This document shows positions 16,569-25,184 of a stretch of 64,000 bases of DNA, piece by piece. Made by a program: the position numbers and the translations under genes. Every line of letters starts with the position of its first letter. Position 1 is the first letter of the stretch. The notes beneath the pieces were generated by a model. It searched no databases and was not told the DNA's origin. It saw nothing but the letters and a program-made list of their open reading frames with translations. The DNA comes from Flavobacterium sp. HTF (GTDB taxonomy: Bacteria; Bacteroidota; Bacteroidia; Flavobacteriales; Flavobacteriaceae), in the NCBI RefSeq assembly GCF_003105115.1, contig NZ_QETH01000005.1:53015-117014 (forward strand). Direction: 5' to 3'.

Positions 16569-18976
16569 CTAACATATTTATCTATCACTTAAAAAACAAC
16601 AAGCTCTTTTCGGCTTTAAATGTTTTAGGATTATCAATAGGAATTGCAGGATTAATATTTGCATTACTTTATTGGAACGACGAACAAAGTTACAATGCCT
16701 GGAATCCTGAAAAAGATTCGGTTTATCAGGTATTGGTTCAATTAACTGATATGCCGGTTAGCACCGACCATTCAGTGCGGTTAAAAGCCTATTTAGAAAA
16801 AGATTCAAATGTCGAAAATATTGTTTTTGCCGACAACTGGTATCAAAAAAGTAAAATCATTTATAAAGGAAAGAAAGAATTCGTTGATAAAATAATCAAT
16901 GTCGAAACTGATTTCTTTTCCCTCTTTCCTTTTAAAATTACTCAGGGAAATGGCAGCGGTGCCTTAAAAGACGGAACAAGTATTGCAATTTCTGAAGAGG
17001 TTGCAAATCGCGTTTTTGGAAATGAAAACCCAATTGGCAAACAAATTAATTGTCTTGATAATTTGTTTGTAGTCAGGGCAGTTTATCACATTCCGGGTAA
17101 TTCTTCGATTGCTCCGCATGTTATAGTAAACCGAATGAAAGATCTTGTTGATCCGACTAAAAGCCGAAGTCTGTTTGCTTTAAAAATACTTTTGAAAGTA
17201 AAAGATCCGTCAAAAGTGGAACTGACCCGAAAGATGCTCGAAAAAGCATATTATGATGAAATCATCGTAAACGAGGCAAAACAAGCCGGTTTTACTCCTG
17301 AAGAAATGACCAAAAAAGTGGGGCGTTTTAGTGTTTTTATGGAGCCGCTTTCAAAAGCCAGATTGCAGTCCATTACAGATGGTTATCCTGAAGGCCGTGG
17401 CAATTATCAGTTTTTGCTGATTATGGCGGGACTATCGGTTTTGATTCTCATTTTATCAATAGTCAACTATATAAATCTCGCCACAGCCAATGCCATAAAA
17501 CGGGCTAAAGAAGTTGGCGTTCGCAAAATTATCGGTGCATCAAAAAGCAATATTATATTTCAGTTTATATTTGAAACTACACTAATTAGTCTGTTTTCAA
17601 TCTTTTTGGCTTTGGTAATTGTAGAATTGACTTTGCCGTATTACAATAATTTCTTAAACAAGAATTTGATGATTATTGGAGGCCAGTTTTATTTGCAAAT
17701 CATTTTAATTTTTGTCATTACCATTTTGGCTGCAGGGATATTTCCGGCGGTTTATGTTTCTAATTTTGAAACATTAAAGGTTCTGAAAGGCAATTTTGCA
17801 AGAAGCAAAAACGGAATTTGGCTTCGCAACGGAATGCTGATTTTTCAGTTTGCTGTTGCAGCATTCTTTATTATTGGCTCAAACATTGTATATCAGCAGG
17901 TAAAATACCTGAACGATAAAGATCTTGGTTTTAAGGGAAATCAACTGATTGCCGTAGACTTAAATCTTCTTCCTTCTGATTACGAGGGAGAAAATATTGA
18001 TAAAAACATTTTCAATAAGTACAATACAATAAAGCAGGAATTAAGCAAAATTGAAGGAGTCGAAAACGTTTCAACGGGACTTGTGTCTTTTGACGGAGCA
18101 GACAACTCATTATCACCGCTTTTATATCACGATGTGCTTTTTAAAGCAAAACATATCGGAATAGATTTCGGACTGCTTGAAATGTTGAAAGTGAAGATTG
18201 TAAAAGGCAGAGGACTCGATAAAAAACTTGCTTCTGATACGATAAATTCGGTGCTGATAAATGAGACCGCTGCAAAGCTGATGAATATGAAAAATCCGAT
18301 TGGAGAAGAAATCCTGATTAGAAATCAAAAGCTGAAAATTGTCGGAATCGTAAAAGATTTCAACTTACTAAGCCCGGAAGTCAAAGTTCCGCCAATGACT
18401 TTTTATCATATAGAAACCCTGCATATGGCTGAAAATATGAATGTCGTATATGTAAAACTAAAACCGCAAAACATTGAAAATACAATCGCAGACATTCAGA
18501 AATTCTGGACAGCAAATGTTGACAAAGAATATCCTTTTAAATACGACTTTGTAGATAAGCAATATGCGCGAACCTACGAAGGATACATAAAGCAAAAAAA
18601 TCTTTTTTCGCTGCTTAATATTATCGTCATCCTTATTGCTCTTTTTGGTTTGTTTGCGCTGGCTTCTTATTCGATACAAAGACGAATGAAAGAAATTGCG
18701 ATCAGAAAAACACTGGGCGCAGAAACGAATGTTTTATTAAAAGAATTATCAAAGCAATATATTTTATACTGCGTAATTGGTTTCTTAACAGCCCTTTTCC
18801 CTGTTTATTATTTATTGACAAAATGGCTGGAGAATTTTGCATTCAGAATAGATATTTCTGTTTATCCGTTCCTTGTTGGTTTTGTCGCTTTGATTTTCCT
18901 AACCTTACTTATTGTGCTCTCCCGCGCTTATCAGGCAACAAAAGTAGATGTTTTGAAATACTTAAAATACGAATAA
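16553..18976 (+). CDS. FtsX/MacB-type ABC permease, paralogue 3
   Basis: An 807-residue permease with the same N-terminal span, two FtsX cores (AIKRAKEVGVRKIIGA and KEIAIRKTLGAE) and two periplasmic domains. It is closest to paralogue 2 in the periplasmic regions. It is the last gene of the ABC operon and is followed by a hairpin terminator at 19011-19041. Three different permeases with one ATPase suggests either heteromeric pairs or alternative transporters for related substrates. Control by the sigma54 regulator encoded divergently is likely from gene order but not proven. Confidence 0.9.
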   Translation: MLKNWTNIFIYHLKNNKLFSALNVLGLSIGIAGLIFALLYWNDEQSYNAWNPEKDSVYQVLVQLTDMPVSTDHSVRLKAYLEKDSNVENIVFADNWYQKSKIIYKGKKEFVDKIINVETDFFSLFPFKITQGNGSGALKDGTSIAISEEVANRVFGNENPIGKQINCLDNLFVVRAVYHIPGNSSIAPHVIVNRMKDLVDPTKSRSLFALKILLKVKDPSKVELTRKMLEKAYYDEIIVNEAKQAGFTPEEMTKKVGRFSVFMEPLSKARLQSITDGYPEGRGNYQFLLIMAGLSVLILILSIVNYINLATANAIKRAKEVGVRKIIGASKSNIIFQFIFETTLISLFSIFLALVIVELTLPYYNNFLNKNLMIIGGQFYLQIILIFVITILAAGIFPAVYVSNFETLKVLKGNFARSKNGIWLRNGMLIFQFAVAAFFIIGSNIVYQQVKYLNDKDLGFKGNQLIAVDLNLLPSDYEGENIDKNIFNKYNTIKQELSKIEGVENVSTGLVSFDGADNSLSPLLYHDVLFKAKHIGIDFGLLEMLKVKIVKGRGLDKKLASDTINSVLINETAAKLMNMKNPIGEEILIRNQKLKIVGIVKDFNLLSPEVKVPPMTFYHIETLHMAENMNVVYVKLKPQNIENTIADIQKFWTANVDKEYPFKYDFVDKQYARTYEGYIKQKNLFSLLNIIVILIALFGLFALASYSIQRRMKEIAIRKTLGAETNVLLKELSKQYILYCVIGFLTALFPVYYLLTKWLENFAFRIDISVYPFLVGFVALIFLTLLIVLSRAYQATKVDVLKYLKYE

Positions 18977-19002
18977 ACCCCTCGATTCTTTGGAATCAGG
19001 AC

Positions 19003-19041
19003 AAAAAAAAAGCTCAATTCATATTCTGAATTGGGCTTTTT
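19003..19041 (+). terminator. Terminator of the ABC permease operon
   Basis: Stem AGCTCAATTCA (19011-19021) with TGAATTGGGCT (19027-19037), one wobble pair and a 5-base loop, preceded by A residues and followed by T residues. It lies about 35 bases after the last permease stop codon. Confidence 0.8.
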
Positions 19042-19050
19042 CTGAGTATA

Positions 19051-19075
19051 AAAAAACACCTTCAAGAGGTGCTTT
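19051..19075 (-). terminator. Terminator of the cold-shock gene
   Basis: Inverted repeat CACCT (19057-19061) and AGGTG (19067-19071), with a T-run on the minus strand formed by the A residues at 19050-19056. It lies about 25 bases beyond the cold-shock stop codon on its coding strand. Confidence 0.6.
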
Positions 19076-19096
19076 AATAAACTGTATGATAGGATG

Positions 19097-19288
19097 TTAA
19101 GCTAAAACTACGTTTATTGCGTTTGGCCCCTTACGACCTTCAGCCACGTCGTAACGTACTGCATCGTTTTCACGAACATTATCAGTAAGACCTGAAGCAT
19201 GAACAAAAATTTCACTTCCGCCGTTACTAGGTGTAATAAATCCAAAACCTTTTTCTTCATTGAAGAATTTCACTGTACCTTCTTGCAT
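19097..19288 (-). CDS. csp: Cold-shock domain protein
   Basis: A 63-residue single cold-shock domain with RNP1 KGFGFI and RNP2 IFVHAS, near the normal 65-70 residue length. Such proteins bind single-stranded RNA or DNA and act as RNA chaperones. It is a monocistron with its own terminator. The leader of about 140 bases upstream is AT-rich and holds no other gene; long leaders of csp genes are often thermoregulatory, though no specific structure could be confirmed by eye. Confidence 0.95.
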   Translation of the reverse strand: MQEGTVKFFNEEKGFGFITPSNGGSEIFVHASGLTDNVRENDAVRYDVAEGRKGPNAINVVLA

Positions 19289-19430
19289 TTTTATATCTTT
19301 TAAATATTTATTTTTCTAAAGGTAGTATATTTTAAAATACAAATACTTACAAAAGAAATAATTATACAATATTTTTTACAAGATTTTGACTACAACATAT
19401 TATAAGGATTAATTATACCCCATCTGTTTT

Positions 19431-20942
19431 CTATATCTGCACTATCCTGCTGTAATCTTTTTGGTATTTATCAGGGTCAGAAGCGGCATATTCATTTTCA
19501 GGTTCAGGAATAACATGAATTTTAGAATCACTTACCGATATGACGGCCGAGCAAACATAAATTCCTATTTTTCCTTCACTGTACTTAAAGTCCAGTAATG
19601 TCAGTTTTACAACATCATTGATCGAAAGTTCATAATAATTTCCGTAACGGATAATCTTAAAATAAATCTGCCTGTTTTCCTGTATTTCAAATTGATTGGT
19701 TTGGATATTTTCGAAGATAAAATTATTTTTTACGTCCTTATCATTAAATCCCCAGGCTCTGAACTGCACAAAACCATTTACAAAATCTATAGAAATATAA
19801 TAGGCTGTTCCTTCCTTATCGCATTCAATTACAAATCCAGTTTTTCCCATTCCTTCTACTGCCAAAGTACCTTCCCAGACAAAATCGTTTGAAGGTTTTT
19901 CAAAACAGTAAATTTCGTAACCGCTTCTGCAGCCAAATCTCCATTTGCTTTCATTTTCCATCAAAAAATCTGCGGTAGGATTTCCGAGGACTGGCGATGG
20001 CTGAGGAAGATCTTTTTGAAAAATTGTTTTTTGATACAGCCTTTCCCAAAAATAATAGCTCTTTAATAAAAGCCTTCCGCTGTGATCGATATCCAGTTCT
20101 TTTGGCGGCGGAATTACGCGATGTGTATTGACATTGCCATCTGCAAAATAAAAATTATATACCAGAAAATGATTGCCGTCTTTTACTACACGCGCAGCAT
20201 AATTTCCCTGCGGGAGCAAAACATTATTATGAAAGGCACAATACTCTCCTTTGAATTCCGGTGCAGACCAGTAACGGACTTTTACATCTTCACGGATTGA
20301 TCCCAAAAGATAATGCGTTCCTTTAATTTCGACCACACACGGACATTCTACATCGTCATACACATACGGAATATGCAAAGGTTTTTGCAACACAAATCCC
20401 TCCTCTTCTCTTTTTGCGACTCCTATACAACCTCTTCTGTAAGTTGGACCGGAAGCACTTCGGGCGCAAATCAGCAAATAATCTTCTCCTTCGTATCGGT
20501 ATTTAAACGGATCTCTGAAACTAATCCATTCCCTGGGGTTATTCGTATTACTTTCATAATGTGGGGCCTCACTTTTAAAAGGCATTCCGTATTTATTTTC
20601 TTTGGTCCAATGAATCAAATCTTTGGAAACTGCACGTCCTACTTTTTGCTCAATTCCTTTATCCTGACGTTTAAGTCCGGTATAATACATTTCGTAGCCT
20701 TCACCTTCAGCTATTTTACTGACGTGCATGGTCCACAACATATCATCATCCCATTCGCCGGGTTCACCTACCCAAAGCGCATTTTTAACTCTTTTCCACG
20801 AAAGTCCGTCTTTGGAAATTGCATGCGCAATGTAATCGTGATTGGGAATTATTAAATGAAATAAATGGTGAATTCCGTCTTCATCTATAAATATATCAAC
20901 GTCTCCTATTTCCCAATTGCTAAATCCTGAACTTGAATACAT
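19431..20942 (-). CDS. GH32-like beta-fructosidase/fructosyltransferase family protein
   Basis: A 503-residue protein with a five-bladed beta-propeller of the GH32/43/68 fold (about 1-330) and a C-terminal beta-sandwich (about 345-490). RDP (143-145) and EC (199-200) match the transition-state stabiliser and acid/base motifs of GH32. The nucleophile motif is diverged: where WMNDPNG is usual it reads WEIGDVD (10-16), so Asp14 is the candidate nucleophile. There is no signal peptide, so it is cytoplasmic. It starts 6 bases after the sucrose-phosphate synthase gene, implying action on sucrose or a derivative made in the cell, either cleavage or transfer of fructose. A phosphorolytic or non-fructosyl role cannot be excluded. 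Confidence 0.75.
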   Translation of the reverse strand: MYSSSGFSNWEIGDVDIFIDEDGIHHLFHLIIPNHDYIAHAISKDGLSWKRVKNALWVGEPGEWDDDMLWTMHVSKIAEGEGYEMYYTGLKRQDKGIEQKVGRAVSKDLIHWTKENKYGMPFKSEAPHYESNTNNPREWISFRDPFKYRYEGEDYLLICARSASGPTYRRGCIGVAKREEEGFVLQKPLHIPYVYDDVECPCVVEIKGTHYLLGSIREDVKVRYWSAPEFKGEYCAFHNNVLLPQGNYAARVVKDGNHFLVYNFYFADGNVNTHRVIPPPKELDIDHSGRLLLKSYYFWERLYQKTIFQKDLPQPSPVLGNPTADFLMENESKWRFGCRSGYEIYCFEKPSNDFVWEGTLAVEGMGKTGFVIECDKEGTAYYISIDFVNGFVQFRAWGFNDKDVKNNFIFENIQTNQFEIQENRQIYFKIIRYGNYYELSINDVVKLTLLDFKYSEGKIGIYVCSAVISVSDSKIHVIPEPENEYAASDPDKYQKDYSRIVQI

Positions 20943-20948
20943 CTTTAC

Positions 20949-23129
20949 TTATTTTATGATTTTATAATGTTTTAAGCCTTCTAAAATACCTTCAGAAGCC
21001 GAACTTTTGGCCACATAAATACTTTTTGTCGTTTCATAATTGGCTAATTCCGCACTTCGGTTCCCAACAATAATCCCTTTTACAGGACCTCTGAACATAT
21101 CAATATCATTTCCTGAATCTCCTGCTGCAATCACATTATATAAAGGGATTGCCCACTTACGGCAAAGAAATTTAATGGCATTTCCCTTGGAAGCCCTTTT
21201 TGGAATAATGTCTAAATACTGACCATGACTCGGAATGATATTTATTTTGTACCATCCGGTTCCCAATGCCCTGATTAGCTGTTCGTGATTGTAATGTTCC
21301 TTTTCATAATAATAGGATATTTTAAACGGATTTTGTGCTTCTTCTTCCTGAAGTTTAATCCATTTTATTGTTTTTAAACGGTTTACGACATCCTCTCTTT
21401 TCCATCGGCCGGCGAGAAATTTAGCCCAGCCTTTGTCTAAAATATAATCAGTTCCGTTGGTATAATAAATTTCGGTACCCACAGAGCAAATGATAAAATC
21501 AGGCAATGGAAATTTTTCTTCGTCTATGATTTTTTTGACAAGCCTGAGATTTCGTCCCGAAGCCATGGCAAAAGCCATTTTTTCGGTACGGTTGGTCAAA
21601 TGCGATTTTAGCTCTTCCAGACCGGGATTGTTTAATTTAGGTTCAATCAGCGTTCCGTCAATATCTGAAACCAGTAAATGATCGATCTTTCTTTTTAAGC
21701 GATCAATGTTGATATTGGCATAATGTTGTTTTTTGATTCCGGCGCCGGAAGAAAGAGATAAATTCTCATTTACCGCTTCTACATATTGATTTACATGGCT
21801 TAGCCAACTGTAATGTTTCTGAATATTGATCGCACCGTTATTCGAATAGTATTTCCACTTATTCTCATCGGTCAGGATATTGAGCAGGGCTTTTTTGATC
21901 TGGGTTTCATCCTGCGGATTCACCAGTTCCCCGTTCTGGCAGGTTGGGATAATTTCAGACGGTCCGCCATTTTTAGTCACCACAACCGGAAGTCCCGAAC
22001 TTGCAGATTCTATAACAGTCAGTCCGAAATTTTCGTGCAGGGCCAGATTGACAAATACGCCTCGTTTTTCTGCTGCATAACGGTAAATAATCGAAACCTC
22101 ATTTTCTACATCATGTTTTTTTGGAATCGCCATTTTTCCGTACAAATCATATTTGTCCATAAGCAGCAGCAAATCTGTCAAAACATTTTTTTCAGATTCA
22201 GGCATCTTCTGGATATCTTTTCGGATACCGGCAAAAATAACCAGATTGGCAATGCTCTGAAGCTCTTTGTCTTTACCATAAACTTCGATTAAAGTATTAA
22301 GGTTTTTATGGCGATCGGGTCTCGAAAGTGCCAGGATAAAAGGCTTATGCGGATTGGTCAGAAATTTAGAAATTGTTTCGGATACCCAGTATTTTCTTTG
22401 GGTTTCCTCCATCTGTTTATCACCATCCGGTTCGTTTTGGTAATAAGGAACAAATTTTCTGGTATCGATACCGGGAGAAATCGCATGATATTTTGCTAAT
22501 TCAAAGTTTTTGTACACTTTGTAGGTTTCGATTTCCTGTTCTGTAGAAGTGACAATAAATTCAGAAAGTTCCAGTGTTTTTTCTTCGGCAGCAATCCTCG
22601 CTTTAAATTTAAACTTTTTTTCAAGTTCTTCTTCTGATTGTCCGCTTTCGAGCAGTTTTTTCTTTTTATAAATACCAAGCGAATGCCCGGTGTGTGCAAA
22701 AGGAATATTTAAAATTGAAGATAATTCTGCCGCAGCATAGCCGGCATCTCCATAATGCGAATGAATCCAGTCGGGATAGATATTATACGATTTTATGTGC
22801 TTTATAACGCCATCTACAAAAATATCAAGCCCTTCCCACAACTGCTCTTTTGATTTGTATTTTTTTCCAAGAAAAGGGATTCGTCGTATGTCTAATTTAT
22901 CATTAATAACTTCAACCGGAACAGCATATTCAGGAGAAAGTGCCGGATCATCAATTAATCTTGTAAATAAATGAACGTGTTCTACATCTTTGTGTTGTGA
23001 TAAAAATTCTGCTAATTCGTAAACATATTTGGTTTGGCCCCCGTTATCGGCATCCCGTCCTATTTCAAGACCGGAACCTTTTAAAAGTCCGTGTATATTA
23101 ATTAGTGAAATTCGTAATTTTTTCATCAT
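20949..23129 (-). CDS. Bifunctional sucrose-phosphate synthase / sucrose-phosphatase
   Basis: A 726-residue fusion. The GT4 glycosyltransferase part (about 1-470) has the sucrose-synthase-like DNGGQTKYVYEL motif, HSHYGDAG, and the E-x7-E nucleotide-sugar motif HENFGLTVIE. The C-terminal part (about 485-726) is a HAD-type sucrose phosphatase, with DIDGT holding the catalytic Asp489 and Asp491, and GDSGND (670-675). The predicted reaction is UDP- or ADP-glucose plus fructose-6-phosphate to sucrose-6-phosphate, then dephosphorylation to sucrose, in the cytoplasm. It is first in a leftward pair with the GH32-like enzyme. Sucrose could serve as compatible solute or reserve; this is inference. Mannosyl- or trehalose-type relatives are less likely given the paired domains. 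Confidence 0.9.
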   Translation of the reverse strand: MMKKLRISLINIHGLLKGSGLEIGRDADNGGQTKYVYELAEFLSQHKDVEHVHLFTRLIDDPALSPEYAVPVEVINDKLDIRRIPFLGKKYKSKEQLWEGLDIFVDGVIKHIKSYNIYPDWIHSHYGDAGYAAAELSSILNIPFAHTGHSLGIYKKKKLLESGQSEEELEKKFKFKARIAAEEKTLELSEFIVTSTEQEIETYKVYKNFELAKYHAISPGIDTRKFVPYYQNEPDGDKQMEETQRKYWVSETISKFLTNPHKPFILALSRPDRHKNLNTLIEVYGKDKELQSIANLVIFAGIRKDIQKMPESEKNVLTDLLLLMDKYDLYGKMAIPKKHDVENEVSIIYRYAAEKRGVFVNLALHENFGLTVIESASSGLPVVVTKNGGPSEIIPTCQNGELVNPQDETQIKKALLNILTDENKWKYYSNNGAINIQKHYSWLSHVNQYVEAVNENLSLSSGAGIKKQHYANINIDRLKRKIDHLLVSDIDGTLIEPKLNNPGLEELKSHLTNRTEKMAFAMASGRNLRLVKKIIDEEKFPLPDFIICSVGTEIYYTNGTDYILDKGWAKFLAGRWKREDVVNRLKTIKWIKLQEEEAQNPFKISYYYEKEHYNHEQLIRALGTGWYKINIIPSHGQYLDIIPKRASKGNAIKFLCRKWAIPLYNVIAAGDSGNDIDMFRGPVKGIIVGNRSAELANYETTKSIYVAKSSASEGILEGLKHYKIIK

Positions 23130-23429
23130 TTATTATTTTTGTAATTACAAATCATACTCATGTTACTCTTTTATGAGTTCTCATTTTTTTGCATGATTTT
23201 TTTTGGATTTGTGCCTGGCGAGACTTCAGTTATATACTGACAGCACAGGCATAATTTATAGTTTTATAGTATTGTACTTCTTAAAAATCAGAAACGATAC
23301 AATAGTGTTGTTTTTTAAATATACGATAATTCTTTTTTATATCTGCCTAAATTGTTCTTAAAGTCTATTTTCTTTAACATAAAACAATTTCTTTCAATAG
23401 AAAATCTGTATTAAAATGCAATTAAAAGT
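23130..23429. other. 300-base intergenic region
   Basis: No gene supported. It holds the leftward promoter of the sucrose operon next to 23129 and the 3' end region of... no terminator is evident for the helicase gene, which reads leftward into this region from 23430. The sequence is AT-rich without a clear hairpin. Confidence 0.3.
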
Positions 23430-24935
23430 CTATGTTTTAAGTTTTGGATATAACTTAATGATCAGCCCTTTAAGACGGTTTTGATAATCTTCCAACAGCC
23501 ATTCCTTGTAATTTTTACTGGCATTTTCCAGACACTTTACATATTGTTTAACGCGCCATTCGGTTTCAGGCGTTAGCACTTCTGCAAGTGCAACAGCTTC
23601 ACTGAGAGATTCTGCATTGTCAAGGCACATTTTAGCCTGCTGTCTGATAGATTGCTGTATCACCGTTTTAGGTTTTTTATCCCTGTCTATAGCTTCCTGG
23701 TAATATCCTTCAATATCAAAAGTCATTTCTAATGTTTTAGGAAACTTCGCTCTTATTTCAGCCGACAAAGCGTGAGATTGTACAGATGAATTTCCGCTGG
23801 AATGAAAAGACAACTTTCTGGCAAATTCATCGGGATTGTCAAAAGCAAATTTCCAGTCGACTGTTTCCTGCCATTCACCAAACCGCTCAATATTATTTCC
23901 AAGATCTGTAATGCCAAACGTTTTCTTAGAAGGCAGTCTGCGGGATCCGCGTCCAATCATCTGATGGTAAAGCGTAATCGAAGTCGTAGCTCTATTTAGG
24001 ATTATATGCTGTACGGAAGGTTCATCAAAACCTGTCGTAAGTATTGAAACTGAAGTCAATACTGCACCTTTTGTTTTTTTAAACCATTTCAGTATTTCGT
24101 TGCGCTCATCTTCAGGTGTTTTATTGTCCAGATGCCTGATGGAAATACCGGCAGCTGAAAAAAATTCTTCTACCTGTCTGGAAACTACAATACCATTATT
24201 AAAAATAAGCGTCTTTTTTTTATTTGCGGTTTCCTGGTGGGCTTTTAAAAGTAAATCCAGCATTGCCGGAGTTCCGTAAAGCTCATTCGAAGAACCTACT
24301 GTATAATCACCGTGGAGACCCGTTTTAAGCGAATTAAGTTCTACTTCATAAACGTAGGATTTTGGTTTTGCCAAAAAGCCTTCCTCAATCAGTGTGGCAA
24401 TATTTTCTCCTGTGATAAGAGTATCGTAGTAACGTTTCATTGGTTTTGAAGTATCTGAGCTAAAAGGTGTTGCTGTTACGCCAATCACAAATGCACCTTT
24501 AAAGTATGACAACAATTTACGAAACGAGTTATGATGTGCTTCATCAATAATGACAAGACCTACATCATTTGTTTTTATTTTCTTTGATTTGATTCTGTTT
24601 CGAAGTGTCTCTACCATTGCCACGTAGCAACTGCAGTCAGCCTTAAAATTTCCGCTCCCGCTGTTAATTTTTCGGTTCTTTATCCCTAATTTTTTCAGGG
24701 TTGCAGAGGTTTGTATACATAGTTCCATACGATGGGTCAGAATCATCGCTGTTTTACCATATTCTTCCATATATCTTCTGGCAATTTCTGAGAAAATAAC
24801 TGTTTTTCCTCCTCCCGTTGGCAATTGATATAAGAGATTTTGGGTCTCTTTATTTTGTATAATTTCAAAAACTGATTCAATATCCTTTTGCTGATAACTG
24901 TAGAATGATGCTCCAGGTTTGGTGAGGGTTTCCAT
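23430..24935 (-). CDS. DEAH-box superfamily 2 helicase
   Basis: A 501-residue helicase with two RecA-like domains. Walker A is PTGGGKTV (39-46), motif II is DEAH (131-134), motif III is TATP (154-157), and motif VI reads QMIGRGSRR in domain 2. It resembles the SSL2/RecG-like stand-alone helicases found outside restriction systems. The C-terminal ~120 residues are Lys-rich and probably helical. No nuclease or methylase gene is adjacent, so a role in DNA repair or nucleic-acid remodelling is more likely than in a restriction system. It is monocistronic. Confidence 0.9.
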   Translation of the reverse strand: METLTKPGASFYSYQQKDIESVFEIIQNKETQNLLYQLPTGGGKTVIFSEIARRYMEEYGKTAMILTHRMELCIQTSATLKKLGIKNRKINSGSGNFKADCSCYVAMVETLRNRIKSKKIKTNDVGLVIIDEAHHNSFRKLLSYFKGAFVIGVTATPFSSDTSKPMKRYYDTLITGENIATLIEEGFLAKPKSYVYEVELNSLKTGLHGDYTVGSSNELYGTPAMLDLLLKAHQETANKKKTLIFNNGIVVSRQVEEFFSAAGISIRHLDNKTPEDERNEILKWFKKTKGAVLTSVSILTTGFDEPSVQHIILNRATTSITLYHQMIGRGSRRLPSKKTFGITDLGNNIERFGEWQETVDWKFAFDNPDEFARKLSFHSSGNSSVQSHALSAEIRAKFPKTLEMTFDIEGYYQEAIDRDKKPKTVIQQSIRQQAKMCLDNAESLSEAVALAEVLTPETEWRVKQYVKCLENASKNYKEWLLEDYQNRLKGLIIKLYPKLKT

Positions 24936-25129
24936 TTTTTTAATGTTTAGAAATTAGGGTCAAAGGATTATTGGTATTTAATACTCCTCAATTTTTTTAT
25001 AAAAGTACAGCCGGCAGTTATCATTAAATTATATGATTTCCTGTCAATGTTATATTATTAAAAAGGCATAATTAAGCTCAAAAACAATTAAAAAATGCAA
25101 TAAGTCCGGGAGTTTGCGTTAGTAATATT

Positions 25130-25137
25130 TATCTTTG
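25130..25137 (+). promoter_or_regulatory. Candidate -7 element TATCTTTG
   Basis: Fits TAnnTTTG and lies 47 bases before the ATG of the hybrid kinase. A TTTG occurs 13 bases upstream, shorter than the usual spacing. Confidence 0.4.
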
Positions 25138-25184
25138 CACATTCTATATGAATTGCCTAAATTTATATCATACGATTTAATCCC

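Noticed and set aside
23430..24935. Part of a restriction or defence system
   Set aside because: The helicase has no adjacent nuclease, methylase or other defence gene; its neighbours are sucrose genes and a kinase.
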